Origin: Pelagomonas calceolata
Taxonomy: Eukaryota; Sar; Pelagophyceae; Pelagomonadales; Pelagomonadaceae
Assembly: GCA_918797485.1 (NCBI GenBank)
Contig: CAKKNE010000001.1
Coordinates: 1,612,001-1,676,000 of the forward strand
Length of the DNA: 64,000 bases
Direction: 5' to 3'
The position numbers and the translations under genes were made by a program. The notes under the pieces are model-generated. The model was not told where the DNA came from. It worked only from the letters and a program-made list of their open reading frames with translations, and did not search any database. Within the stretch, counting starts at the first letter, position 1; each line of letters begins with the position of its first letter. Shown piece by piece: positions 28,001 through 37,444 of this stretch.

Positions 28001-28273
28001 CCCTTCAACGATATTGCACCGCAACACGCGTCGCAGCGCGCGATCGACGGGGATCGTCTTCTTCGTCGGTGTCGGCGACGCGACGGGCGAAGTCTGGGCC
28101 GGGCGCTTCTGCCCCGAGCTCGAGGCCGGCCGCGCGGATGACGGAGGCGACGCGCGGGCGCTCGGCGGCGGCGACGCGACCGGTGGCGGGGCTTGGCCGT
28201 CGGTGGACGGCGGCGACGCGTTCAGCCGCGCCGATCTGCGCCGTCGCACTTCCTCGGGGTCGTCGGGGTTCAT
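25046..28273 (-). CDS. UFD2: ubiquitin conjugation factor E4 (UFD2/UBE4)
   Basis: 1075 residues in one exon. After a disordered N-terminus the long helical UFD2 core includes FVTFANGLLNETNKLVAGAI and LPEIRNHQ, hallmarks of the family. It ends in a U-box (EEFVDPLTAELMKSPVKLPSG, DDSTIRQHL, DPFSRQPL, LKKRIEEWLAVK). E4 enzymes extend short ubiquitin chains, acting with CDC48/p97 in proteasomal degradation. Length matches UFD2/UBE4. Recurrent element copy J lies 245 bp upstream, and two 22-bp direct repeats lie just before the start. Confidence 0.92.
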   Translation of the reverse strand: MNPDDPEEVRRRRSARLNASPPSTDGQAPPPVASPPPSARASPPSSARPASSSGQKRPAQTSPVASPTPTKKTIPVDRALRRVLRCNIVEGPPKSGGEIFEVTKAEVNGALDEKSCGAVVALRLQRAKSGEDALQLLHEIFVRCRDEARTARSRSDETCEKAVQICGNTAASLASVCLVRPGALGKASEKARDTLASALLGKVPQLRPEFLQGALAKVSPELLKDVAKPLVDQCCEELKPATATEIDVDRVCGALNTWLRCAGKKVAGAALVEHEAFQVPPLERPSGGDPQPPDEQDNNFAALLGQAGMAQDQAAQWGAMLRGVQRSVNRGLPLERTCLLGLLLRVSGGASYRNDVDMQTQARGLRELMQRVRRPQDVPSATRELTQRVSVCREAISSLIEGLVRNGPQSRETTLQWLTALLNRSKPGRHAHATPATRLGACAAWLRLCRPFLGDEKKEANAQASLDYLKSDLGKAAYPDDLTCVNVAPMPSTAPMDVDSDQEMYDDDGDAELKAALELSTTPTQDFHFVTRCFFLASRAVTLGVAAELHQTYGMDQRPHRVAAAVGGWDHDMTRASLAEVVAREAALASDSVVDDLQAFSACQCRWLLRLSDDDLRRCPEFLLEDACTIPCELNSMKPDTLRRSKPSPDLLKLCARCLGATDTLVKSPHAREKLGKALYDLFLPVSAKGKTYTELALYRQPLQENPGNVELLANASPEIAAKLCPAILWLFGDAEHIGDIYQIADQRLRIAALIKHLWDAPVHRAAFRTIVADVRAFVTFANGLLNETNKLVAGAIERLPEIRNHQVRTGLLDASSDEFRRLRAEYESANDTRREELDSRHSEHEQHLKQDLELCTEILSLVEMLTGDTAVAKAFMGEELRSRLAGMLLSVVRQFTGKRSLDIKISNPDAYGFDPKDILSRVGRIACCFAAEPEFPGALAESGYYDVELLPRCAQTLRRLGALSSSQLDALDSLAKAAGVAREALSLDDGLENEAPEEFVDPLTAELMKSPVKLPSGNVVDDSTIRQHLLNELSDPFSRQPLEPADLEPLPDLKKRIEEWLAVKRAERRAARGG

Positions 28274-28292
28274 CGTTCTTTGCCTCTTAAAC

Positions 28293-28360
28293 GGCCAAAT
28301 GGTTCTGTGGGCCTTGGAGCGGCCTCTCAGCTGCTGTGGGCCAAATGGTGCTGTGGGCCT
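28293..28360. repeat. 22-bp direct repeat pair upstream of UFD2
   Basis: GGCCAAATGGT(T/G)CTGTGGGCC at 28293 and again at 28339, 46 bp apart, starting 20 bp from the UFD2 ATG. Likely 5' UTR or core-promoter sequence. Confidence 0.5.
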
Positions 28361-28517
28361 CTCTGTGAGTCAAAAGGCTCTGCGCTAGCCGGATTTCCTC
28401 GGCGCTGCTACCACTGTTAGTTTGGGTGGAGTGGGCGCTGCGGCGGCTCGAAGCGGTGCCAGGTAGGCCACAAATCGAGTGCTTTGCGAGGAGGCGCGAC
28501 GAAGCCTGCTTTGGAGA

Positions 28518-28540
28518 ACTAGTGTGTCGATGACGCTAGC
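28518..28540 (+). promoter_or_regulatory. recurrent 24-bp upstream element, copy J (diverged)
   Basis: ACTAGTGTGTCGATGACGCT then AGC. It shares CGCTAGCTCGGC at its right edge with copy G, and lies 245 bp upstream of the UFD2 start. Confidence 0.4.
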
Positions 28541-28737
28541 TCGGCACCCGTTTTGAACGCTAGCGCCGCGCGCGCGTGCGCGCTGGGACCTCTGGGCCTA
28601 GCAGTACCCCGCAAAGACCACACACGCATCCGGACGTGAAGTCAGACTGGTTTCCAATTGACGGACGGACGGACGTCGGACGCCACGGAATCGACGCCGT
28701 CGTCGCCCCCCCCACAACAGAAACTAAACCCAACCTC

Positions 28738-30450
28738 TTAGAACGTCACGGTCTGCGATCCGCCTTCGGTCTCATACGGAGAGACGTAGGGCAGTTGCTC
28801 CGTGACCTCGTTTTTGCGCACGTGCGACAGCTCGCCCTCGGGCGGCGGCCCCAGTGCCCGCGCCGTGTCGTGCTCCATCGGCGGCAACTGCTTCGGCTTA
28901 TTCTTCTTCTTCGCCTTGGGCCCGATGCCGATCGTCGCCAGGATCCGCTCGGCGTTGTTCGCGTCGGAGCGCGCGCGCTCCATGACCTCCATGAGCTTGT
29001 CCTTCTTCCGTTTCACCATGATCGCATTCGCCTTTCGCGTCTGGACCGTGCGTTCTCTTCGCTCGATCATCTCCTGGATCCGTCGATCCCCTTCGTGGAT
29101 CTTCCGCAAAGTTTCCAGCCTCCGGTACTCCGCGATGCGCTTGATCCTCTCCACATTCTCGAGCTTCATCTGGAGTCGCAGTCTTTGTTTTTCATGGGCC
29201 ACCACATTGGACCCGGACCGCGCCGCTCGCACGCGCTGGACGTTTTCCTCTTCGAGCTCGAACTTCGCGAGGAGGTCCTCTTTTCTTTCCTCTTCCTGTC
29301 TACGCGTGGCATTCAAGATCATAGCTAACCGCTGCTCCTGGAGCGTGTTCTGGTGGACCTTGAGTAGTCGTTCCCGCTCCATGAGTTCGAGTTGTTCTTG
29401 CCTCAAGGCTTCATGGTGCGCCTTCTTCTGCCAGAAGTGCTCCTTGCGCTTCTCCTCCATCTTCGCGGCCTGCGCCATGTTTCTTTGTATTCTCGCCTCC
29501 ATCTGGGCGCGCCGCATCTGCTTGCGGTGGCGGTCCTCGGCCTGCTTTTTTTCCACTAGAGCGCTCCTTTCTTGCTCCGCAAGCTCCATCTCCTTCATGC
29601 GCCGCTTGATGGCGTTCTGCTGTTCTTGCATGATTCGTTGGGTCTGCAACCGATGTTCCTCCTGCTTTCTCAAACGCTCCTCTTCTTTGGCCCTTGCTTT
29701 CCGCCGGAGCACTTTTTCCTGGCGCGTGCGCTGCGCTCGGAGTTCTCTCTCCTTCTCGAACATGGCTCGCGTCACCGCGATGCGCTGCGCCTCTTCCGCT
29801 TCTTCCGTGGCCAAGCGTTTGGCTTCCCTTAGTCGTTTGTCCTCGGCGCGTTTGCGCGCGGCGCGCTCCTTCGCGCGCCGTTTCGCCTCATCTTTCCGCG
29901 CTTGCAATTCGGCGGCCGCATCCCGTTCGCGCTGGAGCTCGCCCATCTTTATTTCAAAGGCCATCATCTGCTCGAGCTCCTTGTCTTGGCGCGCCTGCAT
30001 CTTCCGCATCCGTTTTTCCTCCTCTTCGATGAACGTCGCGTTTTGTTTGGCCTGGGCCGCGATGAGTTGCTGCGGCGTGATGGTGGCGCCGCCGCCCGCT
30101 CCCGACGCGGCTAGGTCCGCGTCTCGCGCTTCCTGGGCCACGAGGCGTTTCCGCTCGGCTCGCACGAGCCGCATCATCTCGAACCTCCGTTGCGTGTACG
30201 TCTCATGCCTCAGCCTCTGGACCGTGGGGTCGACGCCCTTCACATCAAAGGAGTCCAGGGGTCGTATCCTTAATATTTCAGGGTTGAGGCCGTGTCGCAG
30301 GCACGCCTCGGCGGACCGCGGCGTGAGGACGATTTTCGACGGTGGGGGGTTCAGATCAGCAGATTTAGTGCGTGATACACTTTCCCAGATTTCCTCGATG
30401 GTCTGGGCCTTCTGGGCTAATACACTACGCTTGCCCCTGCCTTTGCCCAT
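28738..30450 (-). CDS. long coiled-coil protein
   Basis: 570 residues. After about 60 residues (LAQKAQTIEEIWESVSRTK), residues 90-510 are a near-continuous charged coiled coil rich in R, K, E, Q and M (for example MEMELAEQERSALVEKKQ-type heptads). A short Pro-containing tail follows (LPYVSPYETEGGSQTVTF). Such proteins are common axonemal or basal-body components in flagellated protists. No diagnostic motif fixes the family, so this is recorded as a coiled-coil protein of unknown role. Confidence 0.8.
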   Translation of the reverse strand: MGKGRGKRSVLAQKAQTIEEIWESVSRTKSADLNPPPSKIVLTPRSAEACLRHGLNPEILRIRPLDSFDVKGVDPTVQRLRHETYTQRRFEMMRLVRAERKRLVAQEARDADLAASGAGGGATITPQQLIAAQAKQNATFIEEEEKRMRKMQARQDKELEQMMAFEIKMGELQRERDAAAELQARKDEAKRRAKERAARKRAEDKRLREAKRLATEEAEEAQRIAVTRAMFEKERELRAQRTRQEKVLRRKARAKEEERLRKQEEHRLQTQRIMQEQQNAIKRRMKEMELAEQERSALVEKKQAEDRHRKQMRRAQMEARIQRNMAQAAKMEEKRKEHFWQKKAHHEALRQEQLELMERERLLKVHQNTLQEQRLAMILNATRRQEEERKEDLLAKFELEEENVQRVRAARSGSNVVAHEKQRLRLQMKLENVERIKRIAEYRRLETLRKIHEGDRRIQEMIERRERTVQTRKANAIMVKRKKDKLMEVMERARSDANNAERILATIGIGPKAKKKNKPKQLPPMEHDTARALGPPPEGELSHVRKNEVTEQLPYVSPYETEGGSQTVTF

Positions 30451-30828
30451 GGTGCTGGTCGATGGCGTTGAGCTGCCGGTTTTCCGCTGCCCGCGGCTTT
30501 TGTATGGTTTGGTAAGACGGTACGAGGCAGCCCTTCGGCTCGCTCCCGCGCTACGCGCCCTCCTTCGCGACGCGCAACACGGTCGAGCGCTAAGGCAATT
30601 CTACAAGCTACAGCTAATGTAGCCGAAACCCGTCAACGACCGGGGAGTCCTCGCGACGTAACGTGTGCTGTTGACTTACGAATCAACGTTGGCCCCGTCG
30701 AGGTGATCACGGGCACGAATCCCGAGACGAGGGGTCGCGCGCTTGCGGAAGCCAAGCAGGGGCTCCGCCCACGAATCCTAGCCCCGTAACAACATCGCAC
30801 AGTCCCCCATACGCCACCGACGCTTACC
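30451..30828. other. intergenic, 378 bp
   Basis: Upstream of the coiled-coil gene. It contains the CAGGGGCTCCGCCCAC string near 30752 that also occurs near 7858. No gene seen. Confidence 0.45.
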
Positions 30829-31971
30829 CTACCTATACGTCCCCGCCGCCCAGTCGCTTTCCTCCGGCGATTTTAACACTTCCACGTCCTCCGCCAGGAC
30901 CGAAAACGTCGCCGTCCAGTCCACCGACGTCACGTCGCCCTCCCTCTGAGCGGCCTTCTCGCCGCCCAAGTTCGTGAAATAATTCTCGTTCTGGCGCGTC
31001 GCCGCGGCACCGCCCGACGACACGACGCGAATCGTCCTCCGCTCCACATCCCGAGACAGCCTCAGACTAGCTTGGATGGCGACCTCGGCCAGGTCCTGCA
31101 CGTCCAGCGACCCTTCTCCACTATCACCTAAAGCAACAGGTGCGACGAGCTCACCTTCCAAGTCCTGCGGTCTAGCCGACACCCAGTCGCCATCTGATGA
31201 CAATTGTACACCGTTCGCCGGCGCTATGATCGTCGCTTTCAGGGCCGGGTACTTCGCGAGAGCCTCCTCGCAGGCGGCGACGCCCTCGGATGATGTGAGG
31301 ACGTAGCACGCGCCGTCCGGAGCGGTAGTCAAGGCTTGTAGTAATTGAGCGTCGGGCGCGCCCGGCTTTGTTGAAGGTGGCGGCGGCACCGGCGCGCTCT
31401 TCGTCACGGGCTCAGAACCCATGAAGTTCTCGTTGCGGTTCGGCGGCAGCAAGGCCTCGAGCGGGTTCCCGCCGTCGCCGCCGCCGAAGGGATTGGGCAG
31501 CGAGGGAAGCTTGAGGCCGCCGCCCGGCGCCGGCTTCTTCGGCTTCGGCTTGCCTGAGGAAGGCTTGCCGCCGAAGGGGTTCGGCAGGCCGTCGAAGAGG
31601 CCCTTCTCCTGGGAAGCGGCAGCCTGAAACCCGGTGCTGTCCACGAAGTAGAGAGGAGCAGCCGACCCGAGGAGCCCTCGGAACTTGATAAAGTCGACCT
31701 TTGGCACGACGTCGCCCGGCGTCACGCTCGCCATCGAGTAGGCCCGCCACAGGATCTTGTCCGTTTGTCTTACCAACTTTTCCGAGCCGACGAGGGCCGG
31801 TCGGCCTAACCCGGAGTCGAAGACGGACTCCATCCTCTGGAGTTTGCCGTACAACGCGGCGGTGACGGCGCCGGTCGTGCCTCCAATGACCACCGGCGAG
31901 GCGAGGGGTTTCAGGGCGCTTGCGGTGCTCGCGGCCACGGCGACGAGGAGTGCTAAGCGTGCGGCCATCAT
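30829..31971 (-). CDS. plastid-targeted protein of unknown function
   Basis: 380 residues. MMAARLALLVAVAASTASALKP is a signal peptide ending ASAL, the heterokont plastid-import pattern. The mature part has a short conserved-looking region (GGTTGAVTAALYGKLQRMES), repeated LPNPFGG motifs with Pro/Gly/Lys linkers (about 125-175), and a C-terminal alpha/beta region (CYVLTSSEGVAACEEAL, RRTIRVVSSGGAAATRQNENYFTNLGGE). I do not recognise the family. Targeting is the only supported inference. Confidence 0.75.
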   Translation of the reverse strand: MMAARLALLVAVAASTASALKPLASPVVIGGTTGAVTAALYGKLQRMESVFDSGLGRPALVGSEKLVRQTDKILWRAYSMASVTPGDVVPKVDFIKFRGLLGSAAPLYFVDSTGFQAAASQEKGLFDGLPNPFGGKPSSGKPKPKKPAPGGGLKLPSLPNPFGGGDGGNPLEALLPPNRNENFMGSEPVTKSAPVPPPPSTKPGAPDAQLLQALTTAPDGACYVLTSSEGVAACEEALAKYPALKATIIAPANGVQLSSDGDWVSARPQDLEGELVAPVALGDSGEGSLDVQDLAEVAIQASLRLSRDVERRTIRVVSSGGAAATRQNENYFTNLGGEKAAQREGDVTSVDWTATFSVLAEDVEVLKSPEESDWAAGTYR

Positions 31972-32396
31972 CGTCGATTTGCCGAGGCGGCGAGTCTACT
32001 GCAGCACTCGCTCCGAAGGGGGCTTGCGCGCGATGCGCCGCAGCGGCTGGCGTCTAGGGCTGCTGAGAGAGCCTTGTGCAGCTTTGTGCTGCACCGCGTC
32101 CTCAGAGATGCAACGTTTGCACGGCAGCAGGCTGTGGGGCAGCTCACGGATTGCTGGTGACACGCAGAGCTTGCAGCAATGGCTGTGAGGCTCGGCAGAG
32201 CCCTCGATTTAGCAGCAAGCTTTGGCCAGCCAGAGCCAAAAGAGCCACCGCTGTTCACAGCCGCTAGACACCCTCACGTAGATCTGAGTGCTGCGCGCGT
32301 CGCCCAGGACAGCTCTCGACAGCTCCAACGACAGCGCGCGCGCGTTTCGCCCTCCCGGCCGCGTATAGCAGTGCTCCCTGCCTGGACCATAGAAAC
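31972..32396. other. bidirectional promoter region, 425 bp
   Basis: Between divergent starts at 31971 and 32397. No 24-bp element, RNA gene or coding frame recognised. Confidence 0.45.
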
Positions 32397-32885
32397 ATGG
32401 TGGGCCCATTAGAAGCCTCCTGGAAGGCCATCATGGACACCCTCGCGCCCGTGACAACCACCGTATCAAGCGTAGCAGAAAAAGCCGGCGACACCGTCGT
32501 CACCGCCGCGCGCACGACGGTCCTCGCGAAGCGGGACGTGGACAAGCAGGGCACGCCGCTCCGCGACGGCATCAGAGCCGCGCGCGAGTCCTGGAACGCG
32601 GCCGTCCGAGCCGCGGACGGCGCCGCGACCAGCGCCGCGCGCGAAACAAACGAGTTCGGAACCCTTGTCAAGGCCCGAACGGCCCCGCTGGCCCCTTTCT
32701 ACACGGCGGTCCACGACACGTACGTGGCGCGGCCCGAGGCACTGGTGACCGGCGTCGCGCTCGTGCCCTTCGTGGCCACGCTGCCGTTCTCGAAATCGCT
32801 CGCCGTCAAGAACGGCGCGGTCGCCGCGCTCCTCGTGGGCGCCCCCGTTGCGGCCATGAAGGTCCTGGACTCGGACCGGGACTAG
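32397..32885 (+). CDS. small hypothetical protein with C-terminal hydrophobic segments
   Basis: 162 residues with no recognised domain. The first 100 residues are helical and Ala/Thr/Arg-rich (VVTAARTTVLAKRDVDKQ; RAADGAATSAARETNEFG). The last 60 contain two apolar stretches (ALVTGVALVPFVATLPF and GAVAALLVGAPVAAM) that could span a membrane. An apolipophorin/perilipin-like lipid-droplet coat is conceivable from composition only. Confidence 0.6.
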   Translation: MVGPLEASWKAIMDTLAPVTTTVSSVAEKAGDTVVTAARTTVLAKRDVDKQGTPLRDGIRAARESWNAAVRAADGAATSAARETNEFGTLVKARTAPLAPFYTAVHDTYVARPEALVTGVALVPFVATLPFSKSLAVKNGAVAALLVGAPVAAMKVLDSDRD

Positions 32886-32945
32886 TCATCTATCCCTACC
32901 TAAGTTGTTCTCTGATTTCTCGGATCCAGCGCGTTTTGCGAATTT

Positions 32946-32969
32946 TCTAGTGTCTTACAGGCCGCTAGC
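32946..32969 (+). promoter_or_regulatory. recurrent 24-bp upstream element, copy D
   Basis: TCTAGTGTCTTAC then AGGCCGCTAGC, 184 bp upstream of the RTEL1-type gene start. Confidence 0.62.
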
Positions 32970-33152
32970 AAGCTTGAAAAGCAGCGCCGCGCCAGCCCGT
33001 TTTTGCCATAATTGCTGCTAGCTGTTTGCGCTAGGCCAGCATATCGATAGATATGACGCACCAGAGTCGGTAGACGCGACACCTTTGACGGAAATCCATC
33101 GCTGCGGACGTACAAAGCTGCGGTGCGCATATTTGAGTAGAGTTGCGCAAGC

Positions 33153-36100
33153 ATGTACGGCGGCAACAACGGAGGCGGCGCGCCGCCGCAATGGCCCTCC
33201 CGCAAACCAGCAGCCAAGAAGGCGCCCGCTCTACGCATCACGAACATCTCTAGCGGCGCGACCGAACTCCGCATGCCAGCGGCGCCGCCGAGGAAGCCAG
33301 CAGCGAAGAAACCGGCCGCCAAGCGCCAGGCGTCGCCGCCGCCCGCCCCGCCGCCTCCAAGGCAGATCGAGAACCCCAATAAAATCGCGAAATGGACCGG
33401 CACGTGCGAGAACACGAGAATCCAGTTCCCCTTCGAGCCCTACGAGTGCCAGCTCGACTTCATGTCCAAGACGCTAGAAGCCGTCGCCACGAAGCAGACG
33501 GCTCTCCTGGAATCGCCGACGGGCACGGGCAAAACGCTTTGTCTGTTGACCGCGACGTTGGCCTACTCCTTACCGCGATCCTCAGAACTGGAGAAGCCTA
33601 CCGTAGTATATGCGTCAAGAACCCATGCGCAGCTATCCCAGGCCGTGAAAGCTTTACGAAGTACGGTCTACCAGCCGAAGGTGGCCGTCGTCGGTAGTAG
33701 GGAGCATTTATGTGGCCACCCCCGCGTGTCGAAGCTGAGAGGCACGGCGCAGAACCGAGCGTGCTCTGCTTTATGTGCTCGGAGAGCTTGTCATTTAAGG
33801 AACGAGCTAGACCGGCAGCAAAAGGCCTCAAGGAACGCTGATCAGAACGGGCAAGCCTTAGACATCGAAGAATTAGTCTCGGACGCCTCAAGACGAGGGA
33901 CTTGTGCCTACTACGGTGCTAGGCACTCGCTGAAGGAGGCGGACTTGATCTTCGCGCCCTACAACTACGTGCTCGACGAGCGCCATCGCAACACGTCAGG
34001 TGTTAATTGGCGCGGGTCCATTGTTGTTCTGGACGAGGCCCATAATGTGGCTTCTGTGGCCGAGGACGCGGCGTCCTTTTCTATCACCAGTGTCGATTTA
34101 GCTGGCGCGTTGCAGGAGCTGGACCGCGCCGTCTCTGCCGCCCCGCGGCAGGAGCTCGCTTCGAACGTTGACGGCGGCGAAGGTCTTCAGATAGGCGAGG
34201 ACGAGCTGCTGTCGTTGAAACGTATTATTCTGGGATTAGAAGATGCTTTAATGAATACGAAACACTTAGAGGAGAAGGGCGGTGCTCTACACGAAAAAAT
34301 CTTGACGCCGGCGGGTCTGACCTGTGCGGCCGCAGGCGCGTGGTTCGCCGACGCCTGTAAAAGAGCTGGTGATGTTGTCCAGGCGGACGCTCGTGGTACA
34401 GGTAACGCGGCGCCCAAGTTGGAACTCTTGGAGAGGGCTTGCGTGCTGGCGTTCCGCGGAGACGCTCAATGCAAAGCATTGGCAGATGACCACTACCGCA
34501 TCAGAATAGCGACGGACCAAGAAGAAGTGAAGCTGGACTACTGGTGCTTCTCGCCCGCTTTAGCGTTGCAAGATCTGCGCAGTCTAGGCGTATCTTCCGT
34601 ACTATGTGCGTCGGGCACGCTCTCACCCCTCCCTTCGTTTGCGGGAGAACTAGGATTACAAACATACGTCGGCTTGCAGAACCCCCACGTCGTCGACGCG
34701 GAGAAGGATTTATTGTGTGCTGTTGTTGGTTCCGGGCCCAGCAACGTAGCTCTCAAATCTACTTATAGTGAGAGAAGAACAATAGGCTACAAGCAGGAGC
34801 TCGGCTTGACCATTTGTCAAGCGGCGGAACAGTTAGATCGAGGTGGGTTACTTGTGTTCTTTCCCTCGTACCCCGCGTTGAATGACGCGGTCGAGCACTG
34901 GCGGGGCTCGTCCCTGTGGTCGCGGCTGGAACGGGGTCGAGCTGTTGTTGTCGAACCTAGAAAAGCCAAGGACATGCGGACGGTCGCCGTGCAATTTCAA
35001 CGAGCGGCCTCTACGACGTGTGCCGTGCTGTTGGCCGTGTGTCGAGGGAAAGCTTCAGAAGGCATGGACTTTAGCGACGACCAGTGTCGCGTGGTGATCG
35101 TCACGGGCGTGCCCTACGCGCCGCCCGACGACCCGCGCGTGAAGGCGAAGAGGCGTTTTTTAGATGACAAAAGGCGCACGGGCGACAAGAAACTACTGTT
35201 ATCGGGCGACGCCTGGTACGAGCAGCAGGCGTGCCGCGCCGTGAACCAGGCGGTTGGTAGGTGTTTGCGCCATGCTAAAGATTGGGGCGCCGTGCTGTTG
35301 GCTGACTCTAGATTTGCCGATGCGGGGCGCCGGAAGAATCTACCGGCGTGGCTGAGGCATGAAATAAGACAGCCCGCGCCGTTTCGGGACGTGGCGGCGC
35401 ATCTGCGGTCGTTCATCGACGAGCACCACGGTCGTAAGCCAGCGCCAAAGGCCTCGGAGAAGGCGTCGTCGGCCTTCGGGCTGAGTTCCTCTTCTAGAGC
35501 GTCTGCCGCACCCGTTGTGAAGACAGAAGACGCCTTCGACGCACTCGGGAAACTACAAAAGCAGGTCCGCAAGGCCCCTGCTACCGTGTCGGACCCTCGA
35601 GTTTCCGCGTTCCTGGCCAAACGAACTAAAGTAGAGCAGCCCCCGGCGAAGACGCTGCGGCGCGAGGCGCCTTTGGTGGAGAGGAAGCCTTCGCTACCGA
35701 AGAAGAAAGCATTACCCGTCGTGAAGCGGGCGCCCGTCGCGTTTCCCGCCACATCTTCTGGAACAAGGGTCAAGGACGCGGTCGCGGCCTTTCCGAGTCG
35801 TAAACAAGAGAGCGTCGCCGCGCAACTCATGAAGGAGTCCGAGCCGCTGCGCGATCCGGAAATCAGCGATGCGGACGCAGCTACGGCTATAAAGCGCCTC
35901 GCGCGCATACCCGCTTCGCTAGACGCGCTGCGCGAGTCCAAGGCCGGGCGGCGCCTCGCGACCTACGTACGTAGAGTAGATGGCGCGTGCCCGGCGGCGG
36001 AGCGGTTATTGGAACGGTGGAAGGCCCTCGCAAAGCCGGCCGACGACGACGAAGGCTACGCGGACGTTGCGAGCGCCGAGGCAGGGGCACGAGCGGAGGA

Positions 36101-36248
36101 GCGGGCGCGGCGGCACCTCGACGACTACCTCGGGCGCGCGCCGATCCCTGCGCCGGCGCCTCAACAACCGAAGCCGTCGCGGCCGCCGCCCGCGGGCGTC
36201 GGGACGTCGAAACGCGCGCGCATGCTACTTTCTTATACTAATGTTTAG
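33153..36248 (+). CDS. RTEL1: RTEL1-type Fe-S superfamily 2 DNA helicase
   Basis: 1031 residues in one exon. An 80-residue basic/Pro-rich start precedes PFEPYECQLDFM (Q-motif region) and SPTGTGKT (Walker A, 121-128). Four Fe-S cluster Cys follow (187, 204 or 208, 213, 251 in HLCGHP, RACSALC, ACHL and GTCAYYGAR), then DEAH at 294-297. C-terminal helicase motifs include KASEGMDFSDDQCRVVIVTGVPYA and QAVGRCLRHAKDWG. Order and spacing match RTEL1 better than FANCJ or XPD. RTEL1 unwinds D-loops, telomeric and G-quadruplex structures in the nucleus. The last 350 residues are low complexity with a helical end. The stop overlaps the convergent gene's stop by 4 bp. Confidence 0.88.
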   Translation: MYGGNNGGGAPPQWPSRKPAAKKAPALRITNISSGATELRMPAAPPRKPAAKKPAAKRQASPPPAPPPPRQIENPNKIAKWTGTCENTRIQFPFEPYECQLDFMSKTLEAVATKQTALLESPTGTGKTLCLLTATLAYSLPRSSELEKPTVVYASRTHAQLSQAVKALRSTVYQPKVAVVGSREHLCGHPRVSKLRGTAQNRACSALCARRACHLRNELDRQQKASRNADQNGQALDIEELVSDASRRGTCAYYGARHSLKEADLIFAPYNYVLDERHRNTSGVNWRGSIVVLDEAHNVASVAEDAASFSITSVDLAGALQELDRAVSAAPRQELASNVDGGEGLQIGEDELLSLKRIILGLEDALMNTKHLEEKGGALHEKILTPAGLTCAAAGAWFADACKRAGDVVQADARGTGNAAPKLELLERACVLAFRGDAQCKALADDHYRIRIATDQEEVKLDYWCFSPALALQDLRSLGVSSVLCASGTLSPLPSFAGELGLQTYVGLQNPHVVDAEKDLLCAVVGSGPSNVALKSTYSERRTIGYKQELGLTICQAAEQLDRGGLLVFFPSYPALNDAVEHWRGSSLWSRLERGRAVVVEPRKAKDMRTVAVQFQRAASTTCAVLLAVCRGKASEGMDFSDDQCRVVIVTGVPYAPPDDPRVKAKRRFLDDKRRTGDKKLLLSGDAWYEQQACRAVNQAVGRCLRHAKDWGAVLLADSRFADAGRRKNLPAWLRHEIRQPAPFRDVAAHLRSFIDEHHGRKPAPKASEKASSAFGLSSSSRASAAPVVKTEDAFDALGKLQKQVRKAPATVSDPRVSAFLAKRTKVEQPPAKTLRREAPLVERKPSLPKKKALPVVKRAPVAFPATSSGTRVKDAVAAFPSRKQESVAAQLMKESEPLRDPEISDADAATAIKRLARIPASLDALRESKAGRRLATYVRRVDGACPAAERLLERWKALAKPADDDEGYADVASAEAGARAEERARRHLDDYLGRAPIPAPAPQQPKPSRPPPAGVGTSKRARMLLSYTNV

Positions 36249-37246
36249 TGTGAACTCATATATCCGACGATGTGCGGCACGGACCAGGCGAGGTAGCCCC
36301 ACGTGAAGGCTACCGACAGTCCAGCCACGGCGAACATGCTATTCTGCCGCGCCCGCTTCATCATCGCTCGCGCGTAGAGGTACCTGCGTTGTGTCGGACG
36401 CAGCCATCGACGCGACCCAGTCTCAGCAAGGACACGGGACACGAACGGAAGCTTGAAGAACGCGTCGTTGAGGTCACCTCCGCAGTCCTCGTTCGAGCGG
36501 ACGAACGCCAGCGCCGTGAGGGATCCACTGATCACGGTGTAGAGCGTGATTTTGGCGACCACGGGGCATGCTGCGCGGGGAGACGCGTCGACTCTCGCGC
36601 GATCATGACGACGGCGTCGATGGCGTCCGCGACGGCGCCTTCGACCCCTCCTCTACGCCATCGACGATCGAAGGACACTGACTACGTACCGATCGTCTGC
36701 CACGCCCGCAGACCGATCGCAGTGACGAACGACAGTACTCCGACGAAAAAGTTGAGTCGCACCGCGATCCATTCGAGATCGAAATAACGCCTCATGAAAT
36801 TCTCCACGCTCGTCTCTTGTTCATAGGGGCGGGACAGGCGCTCGAGAGCTACCGTGCTTACGACGATAACTTGTAACTGGCAGACCAGCGAGCTGATCAT
36901 GAGCGCTGCGTAAATGCGCTTCACGTACCTGTGGGAACGGAGCCGTCGCATCGATGGCGTGGAGGTTGTTGTTGTTGGCGCTGACCACATACCCGAGCGT
37001 CGCGGCCTCTCCAGCGAGTATAGGCATGGCGAACGCAGCACCCGCGCTTGCACCAGCGAACAGCGAGGCGGGGATGCGGTAGGTGCCAAAAAGACCTCCC
37101 GCGGCACCGCTGTAGTCCTTCAGCTCTCCTGTCGCACCGCTGCGCAGCGATGTCGCCGCAGAACGCGTCCTCATGCTGGCTGGCTGGGAGAACCCACTTG
37201 TTTTTTGCAGCACAGAGATGAGGATACACTGCCGAAACGCCACCAT
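36245..37246 (-). CDS. multipass membrane protein of unknown function
   Basis: Exons (minus) 37246-36993, 36928-36690 and 36570-36245, 272 residues; phases match at both junctions. About five hydrophobic segments: SLFAGASAGAAFAMPILAGE, YAALMISSLVCQLQVIVVST, WIAVRLNFFVGVLSFVTAIG, ITLYTVISGSLTALAFV and MFAVAGLSVAFTWGYLAW. The 64-bp first intron has GTATGTGG before and GTACGTGA after it (6/8, introner-like duplication). The 119-bp second uses GTACGT. Both contain the CGCCATCGA(T/C)GCG-type module. Family not recognised; an organelle-envelope protein is possible. No ATG exists upstream of 37246 in this exon frame. Confidence 0.68.
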
Positions 37247-37341
37247 TCGTCGCAGGCGCTGTGCGTAGTGTCTCTCGCGAGTCCTGTGGCAAGATGACCG
37301 CAAGTACGCGAGTTTTGGGCCAAAAACGCGGTGGCATAAAA

Positions 37342-37365
37342 GCTAGCGGCCTGTAAGACACTAGC
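37342..37365 (-). promoter_or_regulatory. recurrent 24-bp upstream element, copy E
   Basis: Minus strand reads GCTAGTGTCTTAC then AGGCCGCTAGC, about 96 bp upstream of the membrane-protein start at 37246 and in the same orientation. Confidence 0.6.
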
Positions 37366-37444
37366 AGGCGGACGCCATCGGGGTGCGCGCCTACGCCATC
37401 GCCGCGACGCATCATAAGTAAGACAACAGTCTCTTAGCAGAAGC

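Larger units (their letters stand above)
28274..28737. other. 5' region of UFD2, 464 bp
   Basis: Holds two imperfect 22-bp direct repeats beginning GGCCAAATGGT (28293-28314 and 28339-28360) and element copy J. Otherwise featureless. Confidence 0.5.

Noticed and set aside
28802-30622. 606-codon plus-strand frame rich in Ser, Cys, Phe and Arg
   Set aside because: Complement of the coiled-coil gene's Glu/Lys/Arg codons; no protein-like pattern.
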